64,000 bases of DNA from Tardiphaga robiniae (GCF_001618955.1 NZ_LVYV01000002.1:186001-250000); one strand, 5' to 3'; shown: positions 37,574-47,135, counted from the stretch's first letter. Made by a program: numbers and translations. The notes: generated by a model not told the origin, from the sequence alone.

Positions 37574-38884
37574 ATGCTCGATCAAGCCAACGAAGCCACC
37601 CTTCTCGACATCCGCGGTGTCTGCCGGTCGTTTCCGAAAGGGAGCGGCGAAGACCTCCTGGTGCTGGAGAAGGTCGATCTGACGATCCATTCCGGCGAGA
37701 TTGTCGGGCTGCTGGGGCGGTCAGGATCCGGGAAATCGACGCTGCTGCGCATCATCGCCGGGCTCATCACTCCATCCTCGGGCGATGCCAAATGCCGGGG
37801 GGAAGCCATCGACGGGCCGCCCAATGGCGTCTCCATGGTGTTCCAGTCGTTCGCGCTGTTTCCATGGCTGACAGTCTTGCAGAATGTCGAATTGGGACTG
37901 GAAGCGCTGGGCATCGACAAGGGTGAACGCCGCACGCGGGCGCTCGCCGCGATCGATCTCATCGGTCTCGACGGATTCGAGTCGGCTTATCCGAAGGAGC
38001 TATCGGGCGGGATGCGCCAGCGCGTCGGCTTTGCACGCGCCCTGGTCGTGCATCCGGATCTCCTCCTGATGGATGAGCCGTTCTCCGCTCTCGATGTCCT
38101 CACGGCGGAGACGCTGCGCACCGACCTCATCGACCTATGGGTCGAAGGCCGGCTGCCGATCAAATCGGTGTTGATGGTGACGCACAACATCGAGGAGGCG
38201 GTGCTGATGTGTGACCGCATCCTGGTGTTCTCGTCAAACCCAGGCCGCGTGGCGGCCGAGATCAAGGTGGATCTGCCTCATCCGCGCAATCGTCTGGATC
38301 CCACTTTCCGGCTGCTCGTCGATAGCATCTACGCCCGTATGACGCAGCGCTCGGAGACTCCCACACCTGCAATCGAAGGCATCCAGGGCAGCGGCGTTGG
38401 AATGGTGCTCAATCATGTCTCCTCCAACGTACTATCTGGCCTGATCGAGCGGCTGGCGGCTGCCCCATACAACGGGCACGCTGATTTGCCCGTTCTCGCC
38501 GGGCACCTGCAACTCGAAGCCGACGAAATTTTTCACCTGGGTGAGGCCCTTCAGTTATTGCGATTTGCTCACTTGAGCGAGGGCGACCTGATGTTGACTG
38601 AGCCCGGCAAACGTTTTGCCCACCTTGAAACCGACGAACGCAAGAAGCTCTTCGCTGAACACGTTATAAGCTATGTCCCCGTCATGGGCCTGATCCGCCG
38701 CGTCCTTGATGAACGTCCATCTCACACAGCCCCGGCAGCACGTTTTCGTAACGAGCTTGAAGACTACATGTCGGAAGATTACGCTGACGAGACGCTTAAA
38801 ACGGCCGTGTCGTGGGGGCGATATGCCGAGTTGTTCGCTTATGACGAGCAGGCGGAGATGTTCAGCCTGGAGAATCCTCACTAG
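37574..38884 (+). CDS. ABC transporter ATP-binding protein with AAA-associated C-terminal domain
   Basis: The ATPase has Walker A GRSGSGKST (about 50), a Q loop, signature LSGGMRQRVGFARA, Walker B LLLMDEPFSALD and the H-loop histidine in MVTHNIEEA. Residues about 280-436 form an additional C-terminal domain of the AAA-associated kind (GLIERLAAAPYNGHADLP, LQLEADEIFHLGEALQLL). This domain is typical of nitrate/sulfonate-family ATPases whose permease is fused. It follows the permease by 13 bases and completes a core transporter. Confidence 0.92.
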   Translation: MLDQANEATLLDIRGVCRSFPKGSGEDLLVLEKVDLTIHSGEIVGLLGRSGSGKSTLLRIIAGLITPSSGDAKCRGEAIDGPPNGVSMVFQSFALFPWLTVLQNVELGLEALGIDKGERRTRALAAIDLIGLDGFESAYPKELSGGMRQRVGFARALVVHPDLLLMDEPFSALDVLTAETLRTDLIDLWVEGRLPIKSVLMVTHNIEEAVLMCDRILVFSSNPGRVAAEIKVDLPHPRNRLDPTFRLLVDSIYARMTQRSETPTPAIEGIQGSGVGMVLNHVSSNVLSGLIERLAAAPYNGHADLPVLAGHLQLEADEIFHLGEALQLLRFAHLSEGDLMLTEPGKRFAHLETDERKKLFAEHVISYVPVMGLIRRVLDERPSHTAPAARFRNELEDYMSEDYADETLKTAVSWGRYAELFAYDEQAEMFSLENPH

Positions 38885-39171
38885 GAATATCGGTCGAGAC
38901 CCTTGTAGGCGTAAATCAGAAATCCGTTTGAAGCGTACTGTTAGAAGAACGGCGCGCACTGATTACGATGCTCTGAAGTATCCTGCGGTTAGAGATTGCA
39001 CATCGTCGAACCTGCTAAGTCGCATCGGTTCGAGCGTAGGGCGTCCCATCTTTGCGCGTGAAGAGACCATCCGAACTTACGCTTCGCATGTCTACGTCGC
39101 TGCCGTAGATGACATCGTTGGGGAGCGGCTTGCGACTTCAAGGTAGACTGCCGTCGAGTTCGACCGGTTGA
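38885..39171. other. Gene-free stretch at the right side of the accessory region
   Basis: No gene is supported here. An open frame gives a peptide ending REETIRTYASHVYV..GERLATSR, but it has no start of its own. The region lies between the transporter ATPase and the convergent MFS gene, and base composition shifts back to GC-rich at about 39290. Confidence 0.4.
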
Positions 39172-40479
39172 TCATGTGGTGTCCGTCGCCTGAATTTTTC
39201 GCGAAGGAAAGCCGTGGTTGATGGCTTGGTCGATTGTCGGAGATGGCCCAATATCATTATTGCATCTGATCTCTCCGTTATCGTCATCCTGTGCCGCCAG
39301 CACCAGCGCACAGATCGCTGCGACAGCGCCGATCAGAAACGCCGTCCCGTACCCGAACAGCCCCGCCGCATATCCCACCGCCGGCGCCGTCAGCCCGATC
39401 GCCAGATCGAAGAAGGCGATGAAATTCGCCACCGCGCGGCCGCGCTGTTCGATCGGCACGCGGCGCGTGGCCTCGACGCCCATCGACGGGAAAATCAGCG
39501 AGAAGCCGATGCCGGTGACGAGTGCGCCGAGCAGCGCCAGCATCGGGCTTGTCGACAGCCAGATCAGCGCCTGACCCAGCGCCTCGATCGCCAGCGATGC
39601 CATGGCGACACGAGCTCCGCCGAACCGGTCGGGCAGGTGGCTGCCGACCAGGCGCACGAAGATGAAGCCGGAGGAGAAGGCGGCGAGCGCGATGCCTGCG
39701 CCGGACCAGCCGCGTTCGACATAGGTCAGCGCGAGAAAGCCGGTGATCCCTGCAAAGGGAATGGTGGCGAGGAAGAGCACCGTGCCGGAACGCCAGATCA
39801 GTCCGATCACCTTGTAGAATGGCGTGCGTTCGGTGCTGCCCGACACAGGCACGTCGGGGATGGCGTAGGCGATCCCCAGCGCGATCAGTGGCGAGATGGC
39901 CGCCAGCACGCCGACGCCGGCAAAGCCGATAGATGCGTAGACCGCGAGGCCGATCGGTGCGCCCAATCCAATCGCCGAATACATGGCGATGCCCTGCCAC
40001 GACATCACCAGACCGGTGCGGTGCGGGCCGAGCCGTCCGATGCACCAGCTCATGGCGCCGGTGATGAACAGGCTTTCGCCGAAGCCGAGCGCGACGCGTC
40101 CGGTCAGCAGCAGCGCGAGCTTGCCTTCGGCCGGCAGCGGCAGGGTGGCAGCCAGCAGATAGAACAGGCCGGCCAGCGCCGACAGCGGCAGGCCGAGCCG
40201 GATCGCGTAACGCGCGCCGTGATGGTCGCTCAGCGTGCCGGCGCGGTGGCGGGTGAGCACGGTCACCACCGACTGGATGCCGATGGCGAAGCCGATCACG
40301 CCGGCCGAGAAACCGAGCTGGTCATGGATGTAGAGCGAGATCGGCGGCAGCGGCAGGCCGACCGAGAGGAAGCCGAAAAAGACGATCAGGACCTGCTTGA
40401 TCAGACTCTTGCGCTCGTCGCGGCTGAGCGGCGCGGGTTTGGACGCAGTTTTGAATTTTGGAGGAGCGTTCTGGTTCAT
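39172..40479 (-). CDS. MFS transporter (YhhS/YfcJ-like)
   Basis: This 435-residue major facilitator protein has twelve hydrophobic segments and the loop motif GTLSDHHGARYAIRLG after segment 2. The ATG at 40479 gives a conventional cytoplasmic N-terminus. The last 40 residues (after ALVLAAQ) are polar and encoded by DNA of lower GC than the rest of the gene, so the original C-terminus may have been replaced at the edge of the accessory region. Confidence 0.87.
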   Translation of the reverse strand: MNQNAPPKFKTASKPAPLSRDERKSLIKQVLIVFFGFLSVGLPLPPISLYIHDQLGFSAGVIGFAIGIQSVVTVLTRHRAGTLSDHHGARYAIRLGLPLSALAGLFYLLAATLPLPAEGKLALLLTGRVALGFGESLFITGAMSWCIGRLGPHRTGLVMSWQGIAMYSAIGLGAPIGLAVYASIGFAGVGVLAAISPLIALGIAYAIPDVPVSGSTERTPFYKVIGLIWRSGTVLFLATIPFAGITGFLALTYVERGWSGAGIALAAFSSGFIFVRLVGSHLPDRFGGARVAMASLAIEALGQALIWLSTSPMLALLGALVTGIGFSLIFPSMGVEATRRVPIEQRGRAVANFIAFFDLAIGLTAPAVGYAAGLFGYGTAFLIGAVAAICALVLAAQDDDNGEIRCNNDIGPSPTIDQAINHGFPSRKIQATDTT

Positions 40480-40911
40480 GTCGACGTGCTTTCGAGGCGG
40501 CCAGCCACGTTGGGGCTGTCCGGAGCTGAGCACGTTGAGTGACGTTAACGCTTACGGCGGGGAGACACCCTGCAATGACGGCTGGTTACGGCGAAGCAGG
40601 TTCCTTTGTCAAGGTTGTACACTACGGAAAGCGCTGCCGCACGGTCGCGCTTATGGCACGGTGCCCGAACATGGCGTTGTGATCTTGCTACCGAAGCCGC
40701 CGCAGACATCATCGCGCCGGGCCGAGCATGATGTACCGCGCTGACCTATACGCGCCGTCGTTTGACAAAAGTCCGTTGGCGCGTTGCGGGTAAATCTCCA
40801 GATGCATTGCAGTTGTCATCATCCTTTAGCGCTCAGGTAACGACTTGCCAGTAGCAACGCCGCCGTCCGGCAGCTAGACATGGTCGGGAACGTCGATCTT
40901 CCGGAGCGGAC
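40480..40911. other. Intergenic stretch without a supported gene
   Basis: Nothing recognisable was found between the MFS start and the small membrane protein gene. Open frames here lack ribosome sites and family resemblance. It likely contains divergent promoters. Confidence 0.4.
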
Positions 40912-41283
40912 ATGAAATATCTGAGCTATGCCTATCGTTTCATCTCCAATTTTGCCTTCCTGGCGCTGGTCTATTTCAGCCTGAATTTCGTCGGCACCTA
41001 CCAGCAGCGCGCCATCGTGGCGGCTCTGGTGCTGGCCTATGCCGGCATGCGGGCGATCTCGGCGCTGCGCACATTCGTCTTCTTCAAGGCGATCGAGAAG
41101 CTCGAACTCGAAGCACGCCGGCTTGGTGGATTGGCCGGCGAAGGCCCCTCCGCCGTGTCGTCGCGCAAGGCTGTCGTGAAGAACGTGGTCGAGCAGCGCC
41201 AGGCCGGCGAGATGAAGTCCTATATCGACCTGCTGTTCCTTGGCATCATCGTGGTGCTGTGCATCGCCAAGATCGTCACCTGA
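40912..41283 (+). CDS. Small membrane protein of unknown function
   Basis: I do not recognise this protein of 123 residues. It has two hydrophobic segments near the N-terminus (about 10-30 and 34-52), an amphipathic charged middle (about 55-100) and a third hydrophobic segment at the end (IDLLFLGIIVVLCIAKIV). GGAGCGG just upstream of the ATG and GC-rich codons support it. Confidence 0.72.
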   Translation: MKYLSYAYRFISNFAFLALVYFSLNFVGTYQQRAIVAALVLAYAGMRAISALRTFVFFKAIEKLELEARRLGGLAGEGPSAVSSRKAVVKNVVEQRQAGEMKSYIDLLFLGIIVVLCIAKIVT

Positions 41284-41294
41284 TCCCGTCGCGC

Positions 41295-42593
41295 TCAGCG
41301 CGGGGCGGCAACTGCCGTCGGATGCAGGCCCGGCGGAATGGCGCCGGGGATGGTGCGTCTGGCGGCGCTGGCATCGAGCGAAATCAGTTTCGCAATCGCA
41401 TCTGAATCGCTGCCGCGGGCAGGCGCCGTCTGTTGTGCGTGATGTGGTAGCTGCACGAGTGCCTTGATCGGAGTGCCGTGACGTTCGGCGAGCTCGAACA
41501 GGGTCTTTGCCGGCACCGGTAATGTGGCTGTGTCGATCATCGTCTGCAGCGGTGCTTCACGTGGCCACGGTGCCTGTTCGGGCAGCGGCACGGCATTGCG
41601 CGGCCGACGCATGCGATCGAAATTCTCGGTCAGCGACAGCATTTGGTCGGAGGCCGAGATCGCCGGCGCGGGCAGCATGTCATCATGGGCAAAGGCGAAT
41701 GTCGGCACCTTGTGCCAGCGCGTGACGGCCACGGTCTCCGACACCGGATGCAACTGCCACTGCTGCGGCTCGGTCGGCGTCTTCGGTTTGTCGGGCGTCG
41801 CCGCCTCGACATGGACGATGCGATAGCCGCCGGCCTTGAGGTCGCGCAGGATGCCGGGCAGGGCGGCCACGGTGCGCGGCTGGATATCATGCAGCAACAG
41901 GATGCCCTTGCCCTTGGCGGCGATGCGCGAGATCGCGAGGTCATGGACCTTCTGCGGCGACACATGGCGCCAGTCGTCGGCCGGGAAATCGGCGCTCCAG
42001 GTCTGGATCCCGCGCGAGGCCAGATAGTCCTCGACGACGCTCGCGCGCAGCAGGCCGGGAATGCGGAAGAACGGCGACAGCAGCGCGGGATCGCCGAGCG
42101 CTGCGGTGGTGTTGGCGATGCCGTCCTCGATTTCCTGCTGCGCCTTCTCGATCGGCATGCGGTTCATGCTGAGCGGATGGTTCTGGCTATGGGTGCCGAC
42201 GGTGTGGCCGAGCGCGATCAGCTTGCGCACGCCTTCGGGATGCTCCTTCGCCATCCGGCCGATGATGAAGAACGTCGCCTTCACGCATTCGGAGGCCAGG
42301 ATATCCAGGATCGCGTTGGAGTGTTTCGGGATTGGGCCGTCGTCGAAGGTCAGCACGACCTCCTTGTCCTGGAGCGGCAACGTCTCGGCATATTGCATGG
42401 TGCCGATCTTGGGATGTTCGCGGGGATCGACCACGATGGTGCGCGAGGTGCCGAGCGCGCCGGGATTGCCCGGGCACGCCTCGGCCGACAAGGCACTGGT
42501 GGTGGAGGCTGCGGCGGCGGTGAACAGGGTCAGGCCGGTGAGCAGGCTCAGGCACAGAAGGCGTCGTGCCCGGTCAGTCGTCGCCTTGTTCAT
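41295..42593 (-). CDS. Polysaccharide deacetylase (NodB domain) with C-terminal extension
   Basis: After a signal sequence (about 1-37, LSLLTGLTLFTAAAAS) comes a NodB/CE4 domain (about 75-260) with motif 1 LTFDDGP and the metal-binding HxxxH of motif 2 in THSQNHP. The last 160 residues are a Pro/Ala-rich extension without a known domain. Members remove acetyl or similar groups from cell-wall or capsular sugars in the periplasm. It forms a tandem with the paralogue at 42711. The ATG at 42593 was chosen over an upstream frame start. Confidence 0.87.
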   Translation of the reverse strand: MNKATTDRARRLLCLSLLTGLTLFTAAAASTTSALSAEACPGNPGALGTSRTIVVDPREHPKIGTMQYAETLPLQDKEVVLTFDDGPIPKHSNAILDILASECVKATFFIIGRMAKEHPEGVRKLIALGHTVGTHSQNHPLSMNRMPIEKAQQEIEDGIANTTAALGDPALLSPFFRIPGLLRASVVEDYLASRGIQTWSADFPADDWRHVSPQKVHDLAISRIAAKGKGILLLHDIQPRTVAALPGILRDLKAGGYRIVHVEAATPDKPKTPTEPQQWQLHPVSETVAVTRWHKVPTFAFAHDDMLPAPAISASDQMLSLTENFDRMRRPRNAVPLPEQAPWPREAPLQTMIDTATLPVPAKTLFELAERHGTPIKALVQLPHHAQQTAPARGSDSDAIAKLISLDASAARRTIPGAIPPGLHPTAVAAPR

Positions 42594-42710
42594 TGATCGA
42601 TCCGTCACTCGCTTTGATGTCGGCTGTAAAGTTACCGGGGCGGCTGTGAACGCAATGTTAATCATGTCGGCCCGCCGACGGTATTTTCCGCATCCTGATG
42701 ATCGCGAGTT

Positions 42711-43493
42711 CTACTGGGAACTGGGGCGGGCGGAGGAGCCGGCGGCCGGTGGCACGATATGCACGACCCGGTAGCGGTTCTCCCGGAGATAGCGCAGGAA
42801 ATCGGGCAGCATCGCGGCAGTCTGCGCCTTGGTGTCGTGAAACAGGATGATTCCCCGTCCGGCGGCCTTGAGCCGGCCGGTAATCAGCTCCAGTTGCTGC
42901 TGCGGGGTCATGGGATTCCAGTCGCTGGCCCAGAAATCCGCGCCGAACACCGCGATCCGGCGGGACTGCAGCAGGTCGAGCAAGGCCGGCGTCGACTCGA
43001 AATAGGGGAATCGAAAGAATGGTGTGGTCGGCACGGTGGTGGCCTTGCCATTCAGCGCCATTTCGTCGGCGCTGATGCCGCGGTCGATCTGTTCGACGGC
43101 AGCCGCATTGCTGATCTTCTTGAGGTCGGCATGGGCGAGGGTGTGATGTCCAATGGTATGGCCCTCGGCGGCCATGCGCTTCACCAGCGCCGCATTGGCC
43201 GTCGCGCTGTTGCCGATCAGGAAGAAGGTCGCGCGAACACATTCGCGCGAGAGTGCTGTGAGAATCTTCGCCGTGGTCGGCGCATGCGGGCCATCGTCGA
43301 AGGTCAGCACGACCTCGCGGTCTTCCAGCGGCAGCGTATCCGGAAAACTCTGCGTTCCGACCCGCGGGTAGGTCTTGGGATCCACAGTCAGAATGCGCGC
43401 GGTGCCCAGCGTATCCTTGCGCGGGCAGTCTTCGGCATGTGCGACGATGGTGGAAGCAATCAAGGCAAAGATGGCGGCCTTCAACACGATCAC
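42711..43493 (-). CDS. Polysaccharide deacetylase (NodB domain)
   Basis: This is a shorter paralogue (about 260 residues) of the deacetylase downstream, with signal peptide IFALIASTIVAHA, motif 1 LTFDDGPHAP, motif 2 GHHTLAHADL and the arginine motif FFRFPYFE. GTG at 43493 with GGGAAAG just upstream is preferred. GTG 43523 would add ten residues. The two genes are on the same strand 117 bases apart and probably arose by duplication. They share the region after the signal peptide (ILTVDPKTYPRVGTQSFPDTLPL against TIVVDPREHPKIGTMQYAETLPL by eye). Confidence 0.87.
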   Translation of the reverse strand: MIVLKAAIFALIASTIVAHAEDCPRKDTLGTARILTVDPKTYPRVGTQSFPDTLPLEDREVVLTFDDGPHAPTTAKILTALSRECVRATFFLIGNSATANAALVKRMAAEGHTIGHHTLAHADLKKISNAAAVEQIDRGISADEMALNGKATTVPTTPFFRFPYFESTPALLDLLQSRRIAVFGADFWASDWNPMTPQQQLELITGRLKAAGRGIILFHDTKAQTAAMLPDFLRYLRENRYRVVHIVPPAAGSSARPSSQ

Positions 43494-43538
43494 GACACTT
43501 TCCCGGCCGCTGATTTCGCGCACCGCATTTTTCCGATT

Positions 43539-43573
43539 GCATCAGGCATTGCGCATTGGGTAATGCCTGATGC
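43539..43573. repeat. Perfect inverted repeat between divergent deacetylase and mgtE genes
   Basis: GCATCAGGCATT (43539-43550) and AATGCCTGATGC (43562-43573) form a 12-bp perfect stem around an 11-base loop. It sits 46 bases upstream of the deacetylase start and 86 bases upstream of mgtE. There is no T run. It could be an operator for both genes or a leader structure. Confidence 0.6.
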
Positions 43574-43659
43574 GAGCTTCCGTTCACAGATGGATTAGCG
43601 CATTTCTTCAGGAATCGCGCTAGCTCCGTCACCCCCCAAACAAGCAGGCGAGGTGCGGC

Positions 43660-45090
43660 ATGGCCGATGACGTCGATCTCGCCCAACCGGTCGCTCCCGA
43701 GGAATTGTCGGCGCTCGACAAGATGCCGATGCGCGACGATGCAGGCGACATTCGCCCCGAATTTGTCGAGGCGATCTCGCACGCGGTTCAGGTTGCCGAT
43801 ACCGCATTCCTCAAGGAGATCGTCGGCGAGCTCCACGAGGCCGATCTTGGCGACCTGATCGAAGCGCTCGATGCCGACGAGCGCGCGCCCTTGATCGAAC
43901 TGACCGGCGCCGATTTCGACTTCTCGGCGCTCAACGAAGTCGACGACACCGTCCGTGAGGAACTGCTCGAGGAGCTGGAGCCCGAGACCGTCGCCGAGGG
44001 CGTTCGCGAACTCGATTCCGACGATGCCGTCGAACTGCTCGAAGGCGTCGACGAGGAGGTCCAGGACGAGATCCTCGAGAAGCTGCCGCTCTCAGAGCGC
44101 GTGGCGCTCGAGCGCAGCCTGGATTATCCGGAAAACTCTGCCGGCCGGCGCATGCAGACCGAATTCATCTCGGTGCCGCAGGATTGGACCGTCGGCCAGG
44201 CCATCGACTACATGCGCGAGACGCCGGACCTGCCGGAACGCTTCTACGAGATCTATGCCGTGGACCAGTGGCAGCGCTGGCAGGGCGCGATATCGCTCGA
44301 CGCGCTGTTGCGGGCGCGCCGTCCAGTGTCGCTGGCCGATCTGGTCGACGAAGACCGCCGCCGTGTCTCCGTGGTCGATGATCAGGAGGAAGTGGCGCGG
44401 ATGTTCGGCAAGTACAACCTTGTCGCGGCACCCGTGGTGGATATCGACAACCGCCTGGTGGGCGTCATCACCATCGATGACGTCGTCGATGTCATCGAGG
44501 AGGAGGCCGACGAGGACCTCAAGGCGCTCGGCGGCGTCACGTCAGACGAAGAACTGTCGGATAATTTCTGGACCATCGCCAAGGGCCGTTTCGCCTGGCT
44601 GCTCGTCAATCTCGCCACCGCTTTCATCGCGTCGTCGGTGCTGGGCCTGTTCGAGGACCAGTTGCAGCAGATGGTGGCGCTCGCGGTGCTGGCGCCCATT
44701 GTCGCTAGCCAGGGCGGCAATGCCGCAACCCAGACCATGACGGTCGCGGTGCGCGCATTGGCGACGCGGCAGCTCAACCCCAACAACGCCCTGCGCATCG
44801 TGATCCGCGAAGGCCTTGTCGGGTTGATCAATGGTCTGGCCTTTGCCGTGATCACCGGCATCGCAGCCTATGCCTGGTTCAAGACGCCCGGTCTCGGCAT
44901 CGTCATCGGCCTTGCAATGATCTGCAATCTGATCGCCGGCGCACTCGGTGGCATCCTGATCCCGATGGTGCTCGAACGCGTCAAGGCCGATCCGGCCGTC
45001 GCCTCCGGTACCTTCGTGACCACGGTGACCGACGTGGTCGGCTTCTTCGCTTTCTTGGGGATCGCGACGCTGTGGTTCGGGCTGAAGTAG
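43660..45090 (+). CDS. mgtE: Magnesium transporter MgtE
   Basis: This 476-residue MgtE channel has an acidic N-terminal superhelical domain (about 35-135, LGDLIEALDADERAPLIELT), two CBS domains (about 150-275, LVGVITIDDVVDVIEEEADED) and five membrane segments (about 300-475) with GGNAATQTMTVAVRALAT. Mg2+ passes through the dimeric pore when cytosolic levels are low, sensed by the acidic domains. It starts a single-gene unit and is divergent from the deacetylases. Confidence 0.95.
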   Translation: MADDVDLAQPVAPEELSALDKMPMRDDAGDIRPEFVEAISHAVQVADTAFLKEIVGELHEADLGDLIEALDADERAPLIELTGADFDFSALNEVDDTVREELLEELEPETVAEGVRELDSDDAVELLEGVDEEVQDEILEKLPLSERVALERSLDYPENSAGRRMQTEFISVPQDWTVGQAIDYMRETPDLPERFYEIYAVDQWQRWQGAISLDALLRARRPVSLADLVDEDRRRVSVVDDQEEVARMFGKYNLVAAPVVDIDNRLVGVITIDDVVDVIEEEADEDLKALGGVTSDEELSDNFWTIAKGRFAWLLVNLATAFIASSVLGLFEDQLQQMVALAVLAPIVASQGGNAATQTMTVAVRALATRQLNPNNALRIVIREGLVGLINGLAFAVITGIAAYAWFKTPGLGIVIGLAMICNLIAGALGGILIPMVLERVKADPAVASGTFVTTVTDVVGFFAFLGIATLWFGLK

Positions 45091-45337
45091 GGATCATTCG
45101 CGACGTTTCAGCCGTCTTGATTCATCTTATGCTCAATTGCCCTTTGCGACTGCCGTGCCATCGGGCTGCGCAAGCCCGATGTCCAGATAAGCCTCTATCT
45201 GCTTCACGAGCTGTGCCCTCTTGAATGGGATAGCCCTCATGCTCACAAAGCGGTGCACTCGGGGTGATTTTCCTGTAAGCGCTCGCTTCACACGTTCTCC
45301 GTGGCCGACGTGACGAACCAACATACAGGAGGAATAC

Positions 45338-46561
45338 ATGCCGGCTCTGCCGCTCTCGGGCATCAAGGTTATCGATATGACGCGGGTGCTTGCCGGCCCG
45401 ATAGCAGGTCAGATGCTCGGCGATCTCGGCGCGGAAGTCATCAAGATCGAACGCCCTGGAACTGGCGACGATTCCCGCGCGTTCGGCCCTCCCTATCTGA
45501 ACGATCCGGACGGTAGCAGGCGAGACAACTCCTTCTATCTTTGCGCCAATCGCAACAAGAAATCGGTCACCGTCAATGTGGCCAAGCCTGAAGGCCAGGA
45601 GATCGTTCGCGAACTCGTCAAGACCGCCGACGTGTTGTTGGAAAACTACAAGGTCGGCGACCTCAAGCGTTATGGCCTCGACTACGACGCGATCAAAGCC
45701 ATCAACCCGCGCATCGTTTACTGCTCGGTGACGGGCTTCGGACAAACCGGTCCCTACGCCACACGCGCCGGCTATGATGCGATCCTGCAGGCGATGGGTG
45801 GTCTCATGAGCGTGACGGGCCATCTCGATGGCGAGCCGGGCGAGGGCCCCATGAAGGTCGGTCCCTCGATCGTGGACTATATGACCGGCTTGAATGCCAC
45901 CATCGGCGTGATGTCGGCGCTCTATCATCGCGATGCCGGCGGCGGCGAGGGACAGCAAATCGATGCTTGTCTGTTCGATACGGTGATCGCCTCCCTTTCA
46001 CATTGGCTCCAACCCTATCTCATCAGCGGAAAAGTCCCGCCGCGGCGCGGAACCTGGGGCAATGGCGGCATGCCTGCCGGTGTCTTCCGTTGCACCGATG
46101 GCGAGTTGATGCTCGTGAATGGTAATGACGGCCAGTTCCAGCGGACATGCGAAGTGCTCGGAGAGCCGGACCTGGCCAAGGATCCGCGCTTCCTGAAGAA
46201 CAACGATCGTGTCCAGCATGGCAAGGAGATCATGGCCATCTTCGCCGGTCTTTTCCTGAAGCAGCCCGTCGCCTACTGGCTGGAGCGTCTGGAGGCGGTC
46301 GGCGTACCGTCCGGCCCGATCAACGACTTCGATCAGGTTTTCGCGGACCCTCATGTGAAGTCCCGCGGTATGCGCGTGAGCTCAAACCATCCCTTCGAGG
46401 CGGCGCTTTCGCTCGTACGAAATCCGCTGATGTTTTCGGGCACGCCGATCACCGAATATCACGCGCCGCCACTTCTCGGCTCCAACACGGACGAAATCCT
46501 GTCCACCATCGGCTACGACGGCGAACGGATCGCCGCGCTGAGGACGAAGGGCATCGTCTAG
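45338..46561 (+). CDS. CaiB/BaiF family CoA-transferase
   Basis: This is a second family III CoA-transferase, 407 residues (LSGIKVIDMTRVLAGPIAGQ at the start, GYDAILQAMGGLMSVTG with the catalytic Asp near residue 149). It is more like formyl-CoA/crotonobetainyl transferases than the copy at 8126. AGGAGG lies 6-11 bases before the ATG. It stands alone with no CoA ligase or dehydrogenase nearby, so its acid is unknown. Confidence 0.92.
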   Translation: MPALPLSGIKVIDMTRVLAGPIAGQMLGDLGAEVIKIERPGTGDDSRAFGPPYLNDPDGSRRDNSFYLCANRNKKSVTVNVAKPEGQEIVRELVKTADVLLENYKVGDLKRYGLDYDAIKAINPRIVYCSVTGFGQTGPYATRAGYDAILQAMGGLMSVTGHLDGEPGEGPMKVGPSIVDYMTGLNATIGVMSALYHRDAGGGEGQQIDACLFDTVIASLSHWLQPYLISGKVPPRRGTWGNGGMPAGVFRCTDGELMLVNGNDGQFQRTCEVLGEPDLAKDPRFLKNNDRVQHGKEIMAIFAGLFLKQPVAYWLERLEAVGVPSGPINDFDQVFADPHVKSRGMRVSSNHPFEAALSLVRNPLMFSGTPITEYHAPPLLGSNTDEILSTIGYDGERIAALRTKGIV

Positions 46562-46650
46562 GCCGGTCGGGGCAGGCGATCGATGGCGTCACACCTGTAT
46601 TCGCTCTCATCTCCGACCGACCGCAAGTCGGTCGGAGAGCCAATTAAACT

Positions 46651-47010
46651 TTAGCTGTTCGCTCGCGCGCTCATGCTTAACGTTCGGCCATCGGATAGCC
46701 ACGAACACACCGCGGCTGGTAGTCCTCCGACGAGCCCAACCATCAAGATTGGCCATAAGTCGTTTGATCCTCCCCACATGAAAAGCATGATCAAGACTGC
46801 AGGGAGTGCTGCCGTCACCGCCGTTCCCATAACTCGGAGTGGCTTTGCAGAAAGCATCCAATCGACCCAAGCCAGCAGCAAGGCCGGGATAACCGCGATT
46901 GCGTAGGACTCAACCATCCAATCGAGAAGATTCTTAAACCCATCAGGCGCCGTGAATACGACCAACGCAAGAGGCGGAAAGAGAGCCGGGAAAATCAGAA
47001 AGCGTTTCAT
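46651..47010 (-). CDS. Small hypothetical membrane protein
   Basis: The protein has 119 residues and four hydrophobic stretches (for example FLIFPALFPPLALVVF, YAIAVIPALLLAWVDWML, LPAVLIMLFMWG, LMVGLVGGLPAAVCSW). I do not recognise the family. The ATG at 47010 gives a clean N-terminus. An earlier start at 47046 is possible. It is followed on the same strand, upstream, by another small membrane-protein frame at 47136-47326. Confidence 0.65.
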   Translation of the reverse strand: MKRFLIFPALFPPLALVVFTAPDGFKNLLDWMVESYAIAVIPALLLAWVDWMLSAKPLRVMGTAVTAALPAVLIMLFMWGGSNDLWPILMVGLVGGLPAAVCSWLSDGRTLSMSARANS

Positions 47011-47135
47011 GCCACCTTCGTCAGTCTTCGTGGCGATCTTGTTCAATTTTGAAGTCTCATAGTGTTGCCAGCGGCGTAGCCGGTGGGTGCCCCAAACCGG
47101 TCCTGCCGTCGTTATCCGTCAACGTAGCAGCGTGC

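Noticed and set aside
38990-39060. Possible attachment-site copy of the tRNA-Leu 3' end
   Set aside because: Only an 8-base match (GGTTCGAG) was seen, no integrase is present, and the match is within chance.
40397-40744. Plus-strand frame over the MFS start
   Set aside because: It has no family resemblance and no ribosome site.
45133-45366. Short minus-strand frame upstream of the CoA-transferase
   Set aside because: It overlaps the start of a clear gene, has no ribosome site and no recognisable domain.
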